Shown here piece after piece: positions 1 through 7,075 of a DNA stretch of 10,599 bases (position 1 is its first letter; the number at the start of each line of letters is the position of its first letter). Location: NCBI GenBank assembly GCA_937883885.1, contig CAKZXL010000526.1:1-10599 (forward strand). Reading direction: 5' to 3'. The notes below the pieces were generated by a model. The model saw only the letters and a list, made by a program, of their open reading frames with translations. It was not told where the DNA came from and made no database searches. This DNA comes from an uncultured Aquincola sp. GTDB lineage: Bacteria > Pseudomonadota > Gammaproteobacteria > Burkholderiales > Burkholderiaceae. The position numbers and the translations under genes were made by a program.

Positions 1-162
1 GCGCTGGCGCTGCTGCTGTCGGTGCACCTGGGCGCGGTGATGGCCTTGTTCGCCACCAAGCCCTACGGCAAGTTCGCCCATGGCATCTACCGCAGCGCCG
101 CCCTGCTGAAGTGGGCGATCGAGAAGCGACAGCCGAGCCGCTTGCAGCTCGGCGACGACTGA
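1..162 (+). CDS. tcuB: TcuB-like tricarballylate utilisation protein (C-terminal 53 codons, 5' end outside window)
   Basis: Frame 1 is open from the window edge to TGA at 160-162. It encodes a hydrophobic stretch ([19 protein letters not shown]), then the signature-like [15 protein letters not shown] and a basic, hydrophilic tail ending LGDD. This matches the C-terminus of TcuB/CitB-type proteins as I remember them. In that family an N-terminal ferredoxin-like 4Fe-4S part is followed by a membrane domain thought to bind haem, which passes electrons from the FAD enzyme TcuA (tricarballylate to cis-aconitate) to the respiratory chain. The two histidines here (codons 9 and 28) could be haem ligands or lie near them; that is inference. 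The next gene, a tricarboxylate-type binding protein 28 bases downstream, supports the call. The Fe-S part is not visible. The alternative is another NarI-like membrane subunit. Confidence 0.75.
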   Translation, partial: ALALLLSVHLGAVMALFATKPYGKFAHGIYRSAALLKWAIEKRQPSRLQLGDD

Positions 163-190
163 TTCCAACCGCCACCGCCAGGAGACCGCC

Positions 191-1180
191 ATGCGCCCCA
201 GCCATCCCATCCGTCGCCGTTCCATCCCCTTGCTGGCCGTCGCGCTCGCGCTCGCACTGGCCGCGGGCCAGGCCCAAGCCCAAGAGCTGCCCAGGAAGCC
301 GATCACCCTGGTGGTGGGCTTTGCCGCCGGTGGCGCGGCCGATGCGGCCGCGCGGATGATCGCCAAGAAGCTGCAGGCCAACATCGGCCAGACCGTGGTG
401 GTGGACAACCGGGCCGGCGCCGGCGGCAACATCGCCCACCAGTTCGTGGCCAAGGCCGAGCCCGACGGTTCGGTGATCCTGCTGGGCTCCATCGGCCCGC
501 TGACCATCGCGCCGCACCTGATGAAGGTGGGCTACGACCCGTTCAAGGACCTGGCACCGCTGACCATGGGCGTGAGCTTTCCCAACGTGCTGGTGGTGCA
601 CCAGGGCGTGGGCGTGAAGACGCTGGCCGAGTTCGTGGCCAAGGCCAAGGCGCAACCGGGCAAGCTGGACTTCGCTTCCACCGGCGCGGGTTCGGCCTCG
701 CACCTGGCGGGCGAGCTGCTGAACCAGCGCGCCGGCATCGACACCGTGCACATTCCGTACAAGGGCGGCGCGCCGGCCCTGCAAGACCTGCTGGGCGGCC
801 GCGTGGCGGCCTACTACTCCACGCCCGCCACTGCGGCGCCACACATCGAATCGGGCAAGCTGGTGCCACTGGCCACCACCGGGCTGCAGCGCTCGGAGTT
901 CATGCCCCAGGTGCCCACGGTGGCCGAATCGGGCTACCCCGGCTTTGCCGCCACCAACTGGTATGCCTTCATGGCGCCGGGCAAGACGCCGGTGCCGGTG
1001 CTGGAGCGCTGGAACCAGGAGTTGGTCAAGGCCCTGCGCGACCCCGAGGTCAAGGCCGAGCTGGACCACCATGGCCTGACCCCCGCCCCGGGCACCCGCC
1101 AGCAGCTGGCCGACTACATCGCCAGCGAATCGCGCACCTGGGGCCAGCTGGTGCGTGAGCGGGGCATCAAGGCCGACTGA
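191..1180 (+). CDS. Bug/TctC-family periplasmic solute-binding protein
   Basis: This 329-residue protein has the usual length for the Bug (TctC) receptors of tripartite tricarboxylate transporters. Residues 1-30 form a Sec signal peptide: a basic start (RRR at 8-10), a hydrophobic core of about 12 residues, and an AQA cleavage site before Q31. Family hallmarks follow in order: the ligand loop GFAAGGAADAAAR (43-55), VVDNRAGAGGNIA, HIPYKGGAPALQDLLGGRV and PTVAESGYPGF. The protein should bind a carboxylate in the periplasm and deliver it to a TctAB-type permease. No tctA or tctB lies in the window, so it may be an orphan receptor or use a permease elsewhere. The ATG at 191 follows a good AGGAGA ribosome site (about 180-185). 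Its position right after tcuB suggests co-transcription and a tricarballylate- or citrate-like ligand. Ligand identity cannot be read from sequence. Confidence 0.93.
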   Translation: MRPSHPIRRRSIPLLAVALALALAAGQAQAQELPRKPITLVVGFAAGGAADAAARMIAKKLQANIGQTVVVDNRAGAGGNIAHQFVAKAEPDGSVILLGSIGPLTIAPHLMKVGYDPFKDLAPLTMGVSFPNVLVVHQGVGVKTLAEFVAKAKAQPGKLDFASTGAGSASHLAGELLNQRAGIDTVHIPYKGGAPALQDLLGGRVAAYYSTPATAAPHIESGKLVPLATTGLQRSEFMPQVPTVAESGYPGFAATNWYAFMAPGKTPVPVLERWNQELVKALRDPEVKAELDHHGLTPAPGTRQQLADYIASESRTWGQLVRERGIKAD

Positions 1181-1187
1181 ATCTGCG

Positions 1188-1209
1188 GGTTGCATCAAAT
1201 GATGCGACC
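1188..1209. promoter_or_regulatory. Palindrome, possible operator
   Basis: The 22 bases can be read as GGTTGCATCA-AA-TGATGCGACC. The ten-base arms match except for one T:G position. A two-base centre is too short for a hairpin loop, and no T-run follows, so a dimeric repressor or activator site is more likely than a terminator. It begins 7 bases after the stop of the binding-protein gene and ends just upstream of the MHYT-GGDEF-EAL gene, which it could control. Its role is inferred. Confidence 0.4.
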
Positions 1210-1272
1210 GGTGCGGTGTCATGCACGGATACTCGGCGCTGGCTTCACCCAGCAGTTCTGAGCCTCGCTTCC

Positions 1273-3429
1273 GTGCAAACCCCCGACTTCGTCAGTACCT
1301 CCCACGACCCCCTGCTCGTCGCCGCCTCCCTGGTGGTGGCGGTGTTCGCCTCCTACGTCGCGCTGGACCTCACGCGGCGGGTGCAGGCCGCCACGGGCAT
1401 GCTGCGGTTGGCCTGGTGGGCGGGTGGCTCGCTGGTGCTGGGCACCGGCATCTGGTCGATGCACTTCGTGGGCATGTTGGGCTTCGAGGCCGGCATGCCG
1501 CTGGGCTACCGCTGGTGGCCCACCGCGGCCAGCTGGCTGGCCGCCGTCTCGGCCGCCAGCGTGGCCCTGGGCGCCGCCACGCGCCAGGGGCTCACCCCGC
1601 CGGTGCTGGTGGGCGGCAGCGTGACCATGGCGCTGGCCGTGTGCGCCATGCATTACCTGGGCATGGGCGCGCTGGACATGGCGCCCGGGCTGCAGTGGCA
1701 CTGGCCGCTGGTACTGGTGTCGGGCGCCATTGCCTGGGGCGCATCGGCGGTGGCGCTGTTCATCTTTTTTGCGCTGCGTGCGCGCCAGGGCCCGCAGCGG
1801 GTGGGCCTGCAGATGCTGGCCGCGGTGGTGATGGGCCTGGCCATCGGCGGCATGCACTACACCGGCATGGCGGCGGTGCGGCTGCCGCAGGGCGCGGTGT
1901 GCCTGAGCAGCGGCGACCTGGGCGGCCAGTGGCTGGCCGTGCTGGTGACGCTGACCACCCTGCTGGTGCTGGGCGGGGCCCTGCTGCTGTCGATCAACGA
2001 TGCGCTGGCCCATGCGCGCGAGCTGGCGCTCAGCGATTCCTTGCGGCAGGCCAACCTGAGCCTGCGTGAAGCCAATGCCCAGCTGCAGCGCCACGCCTTC
2101 GAAGACCCGCTGAGCGGCCTGCCCAACCGCGCGCTGTTCCACGACCGGCTGCAGCACGCCATCCACCGGCTGAGCCGCCGCGACCGGATGGCCGGCCTGC
2201 ACGAAGACCGGCTGGCCGTGCTGTTCCTGGACCTCGACGGCTTCAAGCCCATCAACGACACGCTGGGCCACCAGGCCGGCGACGAGGTGCTGCGCGAGGT
2301 GGGCCGGCGCCTGCATTCGGCCGCCCGCAGCAGCGACACGCTGGCCCGGCTGGGTGGCGACGAGTTCGCGGTGCTGATCGAATCGCGCGATGCCGCCCAC
2401 GAAGCCATGCCGTTGGCCCGCCGCATGATCGAGGTGCTGCACCGGCCCTTCACCGTGGCGGCGCAGCGGGTGTCGCTGTCGTGCTCGGTGGGCGTGGCGC
2501 TGTACCCCGACCATGACGATGCGGGCCACCGCCTGCTGGCCTGTGCCGATGCCGCGATGTACGCCGCCAAGCGCGCCGGCGGCAGCACCTGCGTGGTCTA
2601 CCACCCCGGCATGGAAGGCGATGCCGGCGAGCAGCTGGCGCTGCAGCAGGAGCTGCGCGACGCCATCGACCATGGCGAGCTGCGCCTGTACTACCAGCCC
2701 AAGGTGTGCAGCACCGATGGCCGCGTGCATGGCTGGGAGGCGCTGGTGCGCTGGCAGCATCCGCAGCGCGGCCTGCTCAGCCCGGCGGTGTTCATCCCGC
2801 TGGCCGAGCGCTTCGGCCTCATCGGCAGCCTGGGCAACTGGGTGGTGGAAGAAGCCTGCGCCCAGCTGGCGCGCTGGCGCGAGGCCGGGCTGCATTGCCG
2901 CATCGCCATCAACGTGTCGCCCCAGCAGCTGCGCCAGGCCGACCTGGCCGTGCGCATCGAAGATGCGCTGGTGCGGCATGCGCTGCCGCCCGAGCACCTG
3001 GTGTGCGAGATCACCGAAAGCGCGGTGATGGAGAACACCGAGCAGGAGCGCGGCATGCTGGAGCGCATCGTCGCGCTGGGCGTGCGGCTGTCCATCGACG
3101 ACTTCGGCACCGGTTATTCGTCGCTGGCCCACCTGCGCAAGATCCCGGCGCGCCAGCTCAAGATCGACCGCAGCTTCGTCACCGACCTGGCCACCAGCGC
3201 CGAGGCCCACGCGGTGCTCGATGCCATCGTGCGCCTGGCCCATGCGCTGAAGATGGAGGTAGTGGCCGAAGGCGTCGAAACGCAGGAGCAGATGACGGTG
3301 CTGACCGGCCTGGGCTGCGACATCCTGCAGGGCTACTTCATCGCGCGGCCGATGCCGCCCGCGCAGGTGCCCGCCTGGGTGGCCGGGCGTGTGCCGGCCC
3401 CGGCCGGGCCGGCTACGATGGCACGATGA
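1273..3429 (+). CDS. MHYT-GGDEF-EAL membrane protein (cyclic-di-GMP synthase/phosphodiesterase)
   Basis: From GTG 1273 the protein has 718 residues. The N-terminal ~240 residues are a multi-span membrane MHYT sensor with its three copies of the motif at about 63 (MHFV), 126 (MHYL) and 194 (MHYT). That family is proposed to bind a metal and sense O2, CO or NO. A GGDEF domain follows: intact GGDEF at 361-365 and an inhibitory-site RxxD (RSSD, 352-355) five residues before it. The C-terminal EAL domain keeps EAL (489-491), a conserved Asn in NVSPQQL, and DDFGTGYSSL (from about 609). Both the diguanylate cyclase and the phosphodiesterase site therefore look competent. The start is uncertain: an in-frame GTG at 1216 would add 19 residues, but the shorter form begins about ten residues before HDPLLVAAS, as in relatives I remember. 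Neither start has a clear ribosome site. The stop lies 71 bases before the response regulator. Confidence 0.93.
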   Translation: MQTPDFVSTSHDPLLVAASLVVAVFASYVALDLTRRVQAATGMLRLAWWAGGSLVLGTGIWSMHFVGMLGFEAGMPLGYRWWPTAASWLAAVSAASVALGAATRQGLTPPVLVGGSVTMALAVCAMHYLGMGALDMAPGLQWHWPLVLVSGAIAWGASAVALFIFFALRARQGPQRVGLQMLAAVVMGLAIGGMHYTGMAAVRLPQGAVCLSSGDLGGQWLAVLVTLTTLLVLGGALLLSINDALAHARELALSDSLRQANLSLREANAQLQRHAFEDPLSGLPNRALFHDRLQHAIHRLSRRDRMAGLHEDRLAVLFLDLDGFKPINDTLGHQAGDEVLREVGRRLHSAARSSDTLARLGGDEFAVLIESRDAAHEAMPLARRMIEVLHRPFTVAAQRVSLSCSVGVALYPDHDDAGHRLLACADAAMYAAKRAGGSTCVVYHPGMEGDAGEQLALQQELRDAIDHGELRLYYQPKVCSTDGRVHGWEALVRWQHPQRGLLSPAVFIPLAERFGLIGSLGNWVVEEACAQLARWREAGLHCRIAINVSPQQLRQADLAVRIEDALVRHALPPEHLVCEITESAVMENTEQERGMLERIVALGVRLSIDDFGTGYSSLAHLRKIPARQLKIDRSFVTDLATSAEAHAVLDAIVRLAHALKMEVVAEGVETQEQMTVLTGLGCDILQGYFIARPMPPAQVPAWVAGRVPAPAGPATMAR
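3393..3413 (+). other. Perfect GC hairpin at the 3' end of the MHYT-GGDEF-EAL gene
   Basis: GCCGGCCC and GGGCCGGC form an eight-base-pair stem around the five-base loop CGGCC, inside the last codons of the gene. No run of T follows, so it is not a standard intrinsic terminator. It could stabilise the mRNA end or reduce read-through into the response-regulator gene; it could also be a by-product of the Pro/Ala/Gly codons it encodes. Confidence 0.35.
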
Positions 3430-3500
3430 AGTGCCTGCAGTTCTCCCCCCACACGTCCCCCACCGACGCCGCCTGCTCCCCCCTGCCGGGTTGAGCCGCC

Positions 3501-4166
3501 GTGCGCGTCCTCATCGTCGAAGACGACTTCCTGCTGGGCGAGGCGCAGTCCACCGGGCTGCGCCAGGCCGGCCATGCGGTGGACTGGTTCCAGTCGGGCG
3601 CGCAGGCCGATGGCGCCATGGCCGGTGCCGATTACGACGTGGTGCTGCTGGACCTGGGCCTGCCGGGCAATGACGGCATGCACTGGCTGGCCCGCTGGCG
3701 CGCACGCGGGGTGCGGGTGCCCATCATGATCCTGACCGCGCGCGACGCGGTGGAGCAGCGCATCGCCGGGCTGGACGCGGGTGCCGACGACTACCTGGTC
3801 AAGCCGGTGGGCGTGGACGAGCTGGCCGCCCGGCTGCGCGCGCTGCTGCGCCGCACGGCCGGCCGTTCGCAGCCGGTGTGGCAGCACGGCGCACTGGCCT
3901 ACGACCCGTCGTCCAAGCGGGTGCAGTGGCAGGGCCAGCCGGTGGAGCTGACGGCCCGTGAACTGGCGCTGCTGGAGGCCTTGATGACCGACCCCGAGCG
4001 CATCCTGTCCAAGGCCGTGCTGCTGGAAAAGCTGTACGACTGGAACGGCAACGAGCCCGAAAGCAATGCGCTGGAAGTGCACGTGTACCACCTGCGCCGC
4101 AAGATCCACGCGGGCGTGGTGCGCACGGTGCGCGGCGTAGGCTATGCACTGGGGCCGGCACAGTGA
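3501..4166 (+). CDS. OmpR-family two-component response regulator (QseB/TctD type)
   Basis: A 221-residue transcription regulator. The receiver domain (about 1-115) has the acidic pocket (E7, D8, D9), phospho-acceptor D51 in LLDLGLPG, switch T79 and the conserved K101 in LVKPVG. A winged-helix DNA-binding domain follows (about 125-218), with ELTARELALLEAL, SNALEVHVYHLRRKI and the C-terminal VRTVRGVGYAL typical of OmpR/PhoB. All catalytic residues are present. The start is GTG 3501, giving the expected MRVLIVEDD start; the ribosome site before it is poor. Its stop overlaps the sensor-kinase start (GTGA), so the two are translationally coupled and form a cognate pair. TctD regulates tricarboxylate uptake in Salmonella, and a TctC-type gene lies about 2.3 kb upstream. 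A tricarboxylate signal is therefore possible, but QseB/PmrA-like roles are just as consistent. Confidence 0.95.
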   Translation: MRVLIVEDDFLLGEAQSTGLRQAGHAVDWFQSGAQADGAMAGADYDVVLLDLGLPGNDGMHWLARWRARGVRVPIMILTARDAVEQRIAGLDAGADDYLVKPVGVDELAARLRALLRRTAGRSQPVWQHGALAYDPSSKRVQWQGQPVELTARELALLEALMTDPERILSKAVLLEKLYDWNGNEPESNALEVHVYHLRRKIHAGVVRTVRGVGYALGPAQ

Positions 4167-5593
4167 GGAGCGCCGACACCCGGCCACCCCGCCGCAGCCT
4201 TAGCCTGCAGCGCCGCCTGTTGTTGTCGGTGCTGGTGTGCGCGCCGCTGGTCTGGGCGGTGGCGGTGGTGGCCTGGGTGCACCATGCGCGGCATGAGGTC
4301 AACGAGCTGTACGACTCGGAGCTGATCCGCCTGGCGCGGGAGGTGCAGTCCACGCTGGTGATGGCCGGCGACACCGAGGCCGAGCTGCCCCTGGGCCAGG
4401 GCAATCGCCGCAACGGCGACGGCGTGGCCGACCTGGCCGACCTGGCCGTTGCGGTGTGGGACCGCCAGGGCAAACGCCTGCTCAACGACCGTGAAGGCGC
4501 GATGCTGGAGTTCCGGCCCGATGCGGTCGGCTTTGTCGACCAGACCATCGATGGCCGGGTGTGGCGGGTGTACTACCTGCAGTCGCGCAGCGGCAACCGG
4601 CTGGTGGCCGCCGGCCAGCGCGAGCATGAACGCGACGAAGTGGTGTGGGGCCTGACCCTGAGCCAGCTGGTGCCCTGGCTGCTGACGCTGCCGGTGCTGC
4701 TGCTGGTGCTGGCCTGGGCGGTGCGCCGCGCGCTGGCGCCGGTGCATGCGCTGGCCGACCAGCTCAAGGCCCGCGCCGCCGACGACCTGGCGCCGCTGGC
4801 CCAGCCCGAAGCGGTGCCGCTGGAGCTGGAGCCGCTGGTGGGCGCGATCAACGGCTCGTTCTCGCGCACTTCGCAGCTGCTGCTGCGTGAACGCCGCTTC
4901 GTGGCCGATGCCGCGCATGAGTTGCGCACGCCGCTGGCCACGCTGCGCGCGCAGTGGGAGGTGGTGCGCCGCTCACGCGACGATGCCGAGCGCGACCATG
5001 CGCAGCGCCGGCTCGATGCCGGCCTGGACCGCATGGACCGGCTGGTGACGCAGCTGCTGGCGCTGTCGCGGGCCGACAGCGCCGATGCCGCGCTGCTGAC
5101 CACGCCCATCGACTGGCCCGAGGTGGTGGAGCGCGCGATGAATGACTGCCTGGCCCTGGCGGGGCGCCGCCAGATCGAGCTGGCCTGCGACTGGCCGACC
5201 GATGGCCGGCCGCCGCTGCCGTTGCGCGGCGACCCGCAGCTGATGACGGTGGTGGTGCGCAACCTGCTGGACAACGCGGTGCGCTATGCGCCGCCGGGCA
5301 CCGCCGTGACGCTGGCCCTGCTGCCCACGCACCTGCAGCTGGACAACGCCGGCCCGCCGTTGACGGCCGATCAATTGCAGACGCTGGGCCGCCGCTTCCA
5401 CCGCGCCGACGGCCAGGCGGAGACGGGCAGCGGCCTGGGCATCTCGATCGTGCAGCGCATCGCGCAGCTGCACGGCCTGGTACTGGAAGTGGGCACCGGG
5501 GAAGGCGGGCAGGGCGTGCGCATGGTGCTGCGGCCGGCGCCGGGCTGGGCGCCCGGTGCGGCGCCCGCGGCAGCGCCGGTCAGCGGGGCTTGA
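4163..5593 (+). CDS. Membrane sensor histidine kinase (2CSK_N / QseC-TctE type)
   Basis: A 476-residue inner-membrane kinase, partner of the preceding regulator. The first membrane span is at about 19-40. A periplasmic domain of about 125 residues starting HARHEVNELYDSELIRLAR fits the '2CSK_N' sensor type of QseC and TctE. The second span is at about 166-187, followed by a HAMP-like linker. The dimerisation helix carries the H-box FVADAAHELRTP with phospho-acceptor H252. The ATPase domain has the N-box RNLLDNAVRYAPPG (N367, N371), a degenerate G1 box (DNAGPP, D394) and G2 GSGLGISIV (422-430). The GTG start at 4163 overlaps the regulator's TGA. The tail, after about residue 458, is Ala/Pro-rich and probably disordered. 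The last 14 bases overlap the end of the convergent TPR gene. The ligand is unknown. Confidence 0.94.
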   Translation: MRSADTRPPRRSLSLQRRLLLSVLVCAPLVWAVAVVAWVHHARHEVNELYDSELIRLAREVQSTLVMAGDTEAELPLGQGNRRNGDGVADLADLAVAVWDRQGKRLLNDREGAMLEFRPDAVGFVDQTIDGRVWRVYYLQSRSGNRLVAAGQREHERDEVVWGLTLSQLVPWLLTLPVLLLVLAWAVRRALAPVHALADQLKARAADDLAPLAQPEAVPLELEPLVGAINGSFSRTSQLLLRERRFVADAAHELRTPLATLRAQWEVVRRSRDDAERDHAQRRLDAGLDRMDRLVTQLLALSRADSADAALLTTPIDWPEVVERAMNDCLALAGRRQIELACDWPTDGRPPLPLRGDPQLMTVVVRNLLDNAVRYAPPGTAVTLALLPTHLQLDNAGPPLTADQLQTLGRRFHRADGQAETGSGLGISIVQRIAQLHGLVLEVGTGEGGQGVRMVLRPAPGWAPGAAPAAAPVSGA

Positions 5594-6263
5594 CCTTGGC
5601 CAGCAGCTGCCGCGCTTCTTCGCGGCGGCCGCTGTCGGCGATCTGCCGGCCCGGGCGCGGCGGCGCCTGCAGCACCTTGTCCAGGTAGGGCACGGCCTTG
5701 TCGGGCTGCTGCGTTTCCACCAGGTACTCGGCGTAGAAGTAGTTGGGGTCGATGCCGTTCGGGTTCAGGGCCAGCGCCTTTTGCAGCAGCTCGGCGGCCT
5801 TGGCCTTGTCGCCGAATCCCAGCGGCCAGCCCGGCACCTTGTAGTACAGCACCCCCAGGCTGTTGTAGGCCGAGCCGTCCAGCGCATTGCCGTCGATCTG
5901 GATGGCCTTCTCATACAGCGCCTTGGCCTGCTTGGCCAGGTTCAGCGCGCCCAGGCCGCCCTTGGCGCCCGCCCAGGAGCTGACGATGATGCCCTCCCAC
6001 ACCAGCGGCTCGCTGGCGTTGGGATGGCTTTCGCTGAACTGGTGGGCCTTGCCGGCCAGGGCCTCGAACTGCTTTTCGCGCGCCGCGGCGGGCGACTGGT
6101 ACTGGATCACCTCCCACTCGCGCTGCAGCTGCAGCAGGCCGTCGTCCAGCGGCGCGGCGCGGCTGGTCAGCGGCCAGGCGGCGGCCAGGGCGGCGCCCAG
6201 CAGCAGGCCGGCGAAGTGGCGGCGAGGCAAAGGGAAGGACAATGCTTGGTGTTGCAGGGGCAT
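5580..6263 (-). CDS. Exported TPR-repeat protein
   Basis: A 227-residue protein, last gene of the minus-strand operon. The ATG at 6263 is 2 bases after the SDR stop. The N-terminus has PRRHF (13-17), a hydrophobic core (about 18-30) and a probable cleavage site near SRAA (34-37). This is a signal peptide with a weak twin-arginine look, though ordinary Sec export is equally possible. The mature part is helical with TPR-like repeats: one around 85-125 (WEGIIVSSWAGAKGGLGAL, then LYEKAIQID), one at about 130-167 ending LLQKALALNPNG, and one at 172-200 ending AVPYLDKVLQA. TPRs are scaffolds for protein or ligand binding, so no enzymatic role is claimed. Operon position suggests it serves the same pathway from the periplasm or membrane. 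Longer upstream starts in this frame run through the SDR gene and were rejected. Confidence 0.85.
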   Translation of the reverse strand: MPLQHQALSFPLPRRHFAGLLLGAALAAAWPLTSRAAPLDDGLLQLQREWEVIQYQSPAAAREKQFEALAGKAHQFSESHPNASEPLVWEGIIVSSWAGAKGGLGALNLAKQAKALYEKAIQIDGNALDGSAYNSLGVLYYKVPGWPLGFGDKAKAAELLQKALALNPNGIDPNYFYAEYLVETQQPDKAVPYLDKVLQAPPRPGRQIADSGRREEARQLLAKVKPR

Positions 6264-6265
6264 GG

Positions 6266-7075
6266 TCAGGCTCGCGGGGCGTGGGCAGACAGGGAAGGGG
6301 GGGCCGACAGGTGCTTGCGGTGGCTGGCGAAGGCCCCGTCCAGCAGCGTGGAAGCCAGGCCGTTCAGGCGCACGGCCACCTGTTCGGCGGTGCCGAGGAA
6401 GCGCTCGGCCGCTTCGCTGCGCAGCAGCTGCAGCAGCGCCTCGGCCACCACTTCGGGTGCATCGCTGGCGGTGTGGGTGGCCTGCGCATGGGCTTGCGCG
6501 GCGGCCGAATTGAAGCCGGTGCGCGTGCTGCGCGGGCCCAGGTACTGCACCTTCACCGGGCCGCCGGCCAGCTCGCGCCGCAGCGCCTGAGCAAAGCCGC
6601 GCAGGCCGGCCTTGCTGGCGCCGTACACGCTGTAGCCGGGCAGGCCCAGCGCGCCCAGCACCGAGCCCACGCAGATCACCTGCGCCTGCGGCTGGCTGCG
6701 CAGGCTGGCCAGCAGCGCCTGTGTCAGCACCATGGGCGCCAGCAGGTTCACCTGCAGCAACCGCTGCATCTCGGCCGGGTCGATGGACTCCAGCCGGCCG
6801 AAGGCGGGCAGGCCGGCGCCATGCACCACCACGTTGCAACCCCAGTCGATGGCGGTGCGGGCCAGGGCGGCGATGTCCTGGCTGTCGGCCATGTCGGCCG
6901 CATGCCATTGCACGCGGCCGGGGGCCTGCAGCGCCTGGCATTGCGCGGCCAGTGCGGCCTGCGAGCGGCCGGCCAGCAGCACCGCGGCGCCGCTGTGCAC
7001 CAGCGCACGTGCCATCGCCTGGCCGATGCCGCCGGTGGCGCCGGTCAGCAGCACGCGGGCTTCTTCGGGCCTCAT
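6266..7075 (-). CDS. Short-chain dehydrogenase/reductase (SDR)
   Basis: A 269-residue classical-type SDR, an NAD(P)-dependent oxidoreductase with a Rossmann fold. The cofactor motif is TGATGGIG (11-18), with R37 in LLAGRS suggesting a preference for NADPH. The usual NNAG is HGAG (85-88). The catalytic set is N110, S138 (in CVGSVLG), Y151 and K155 (YGASK). The substrate loop follows PRSTRTGF. The length is normal. The ATG at 7075 overlaps the TGA of the preceding oxidase gene (ATGA), and its own stop is 2 bases before the TPR start, so it is clearly co-translated. In context it probably reduces or oxidises a carbonyl or alcohol made by the ligase and oxidase upstream. The substrate is unknown; fatty-aldehyde or ketone reduction is a guess. 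Confidence 0.93.
   Translation of the reverse strand: MRPEEARVLLTGATGGIGQAMARALVHSGAAVLLAGRSQAALAAQCQALQAPGRVQWHAADMADSQDIAALARTAIDWGCNVVVHGAGLPAFGRLESIDPAEMQRLLQVNLLAPMVLTQALLASLRSQPQAQVICVGSVLGALGLPGYSVYGASKAGLRGFAQALRRELAGGPVKVQYLGPRSTRTGFNSAAAQAHAQATHTASDAPEVVAEALLQLLRSEAAERFLGTAEQVAVRLNGLASTLLDGAFASHRKHLSAPPSLSAHAPRA

Noticed and set aside
1219..3243. 674-codon open frame on the minus strand opposite the MHYT-GGDEF-EAL gene
   Set aside because: It is very rich in His, Gln, Gly and Ala, has no recognisable domain and lies exactly antisense to a gene with full domain evidence. Long antisense frames are expected at this GC content.
3426..3494. 22-codon frame ATG-TGA overlapping the end of the MHYT-GGDEF-EAL gene (ATGA)
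   Set aside because: The overlap is suggestive of a leader peptide, but the product is Pro/Ser/Cys-rich, follows C-runs and has no ribosome site. I cannot support it as a gene.
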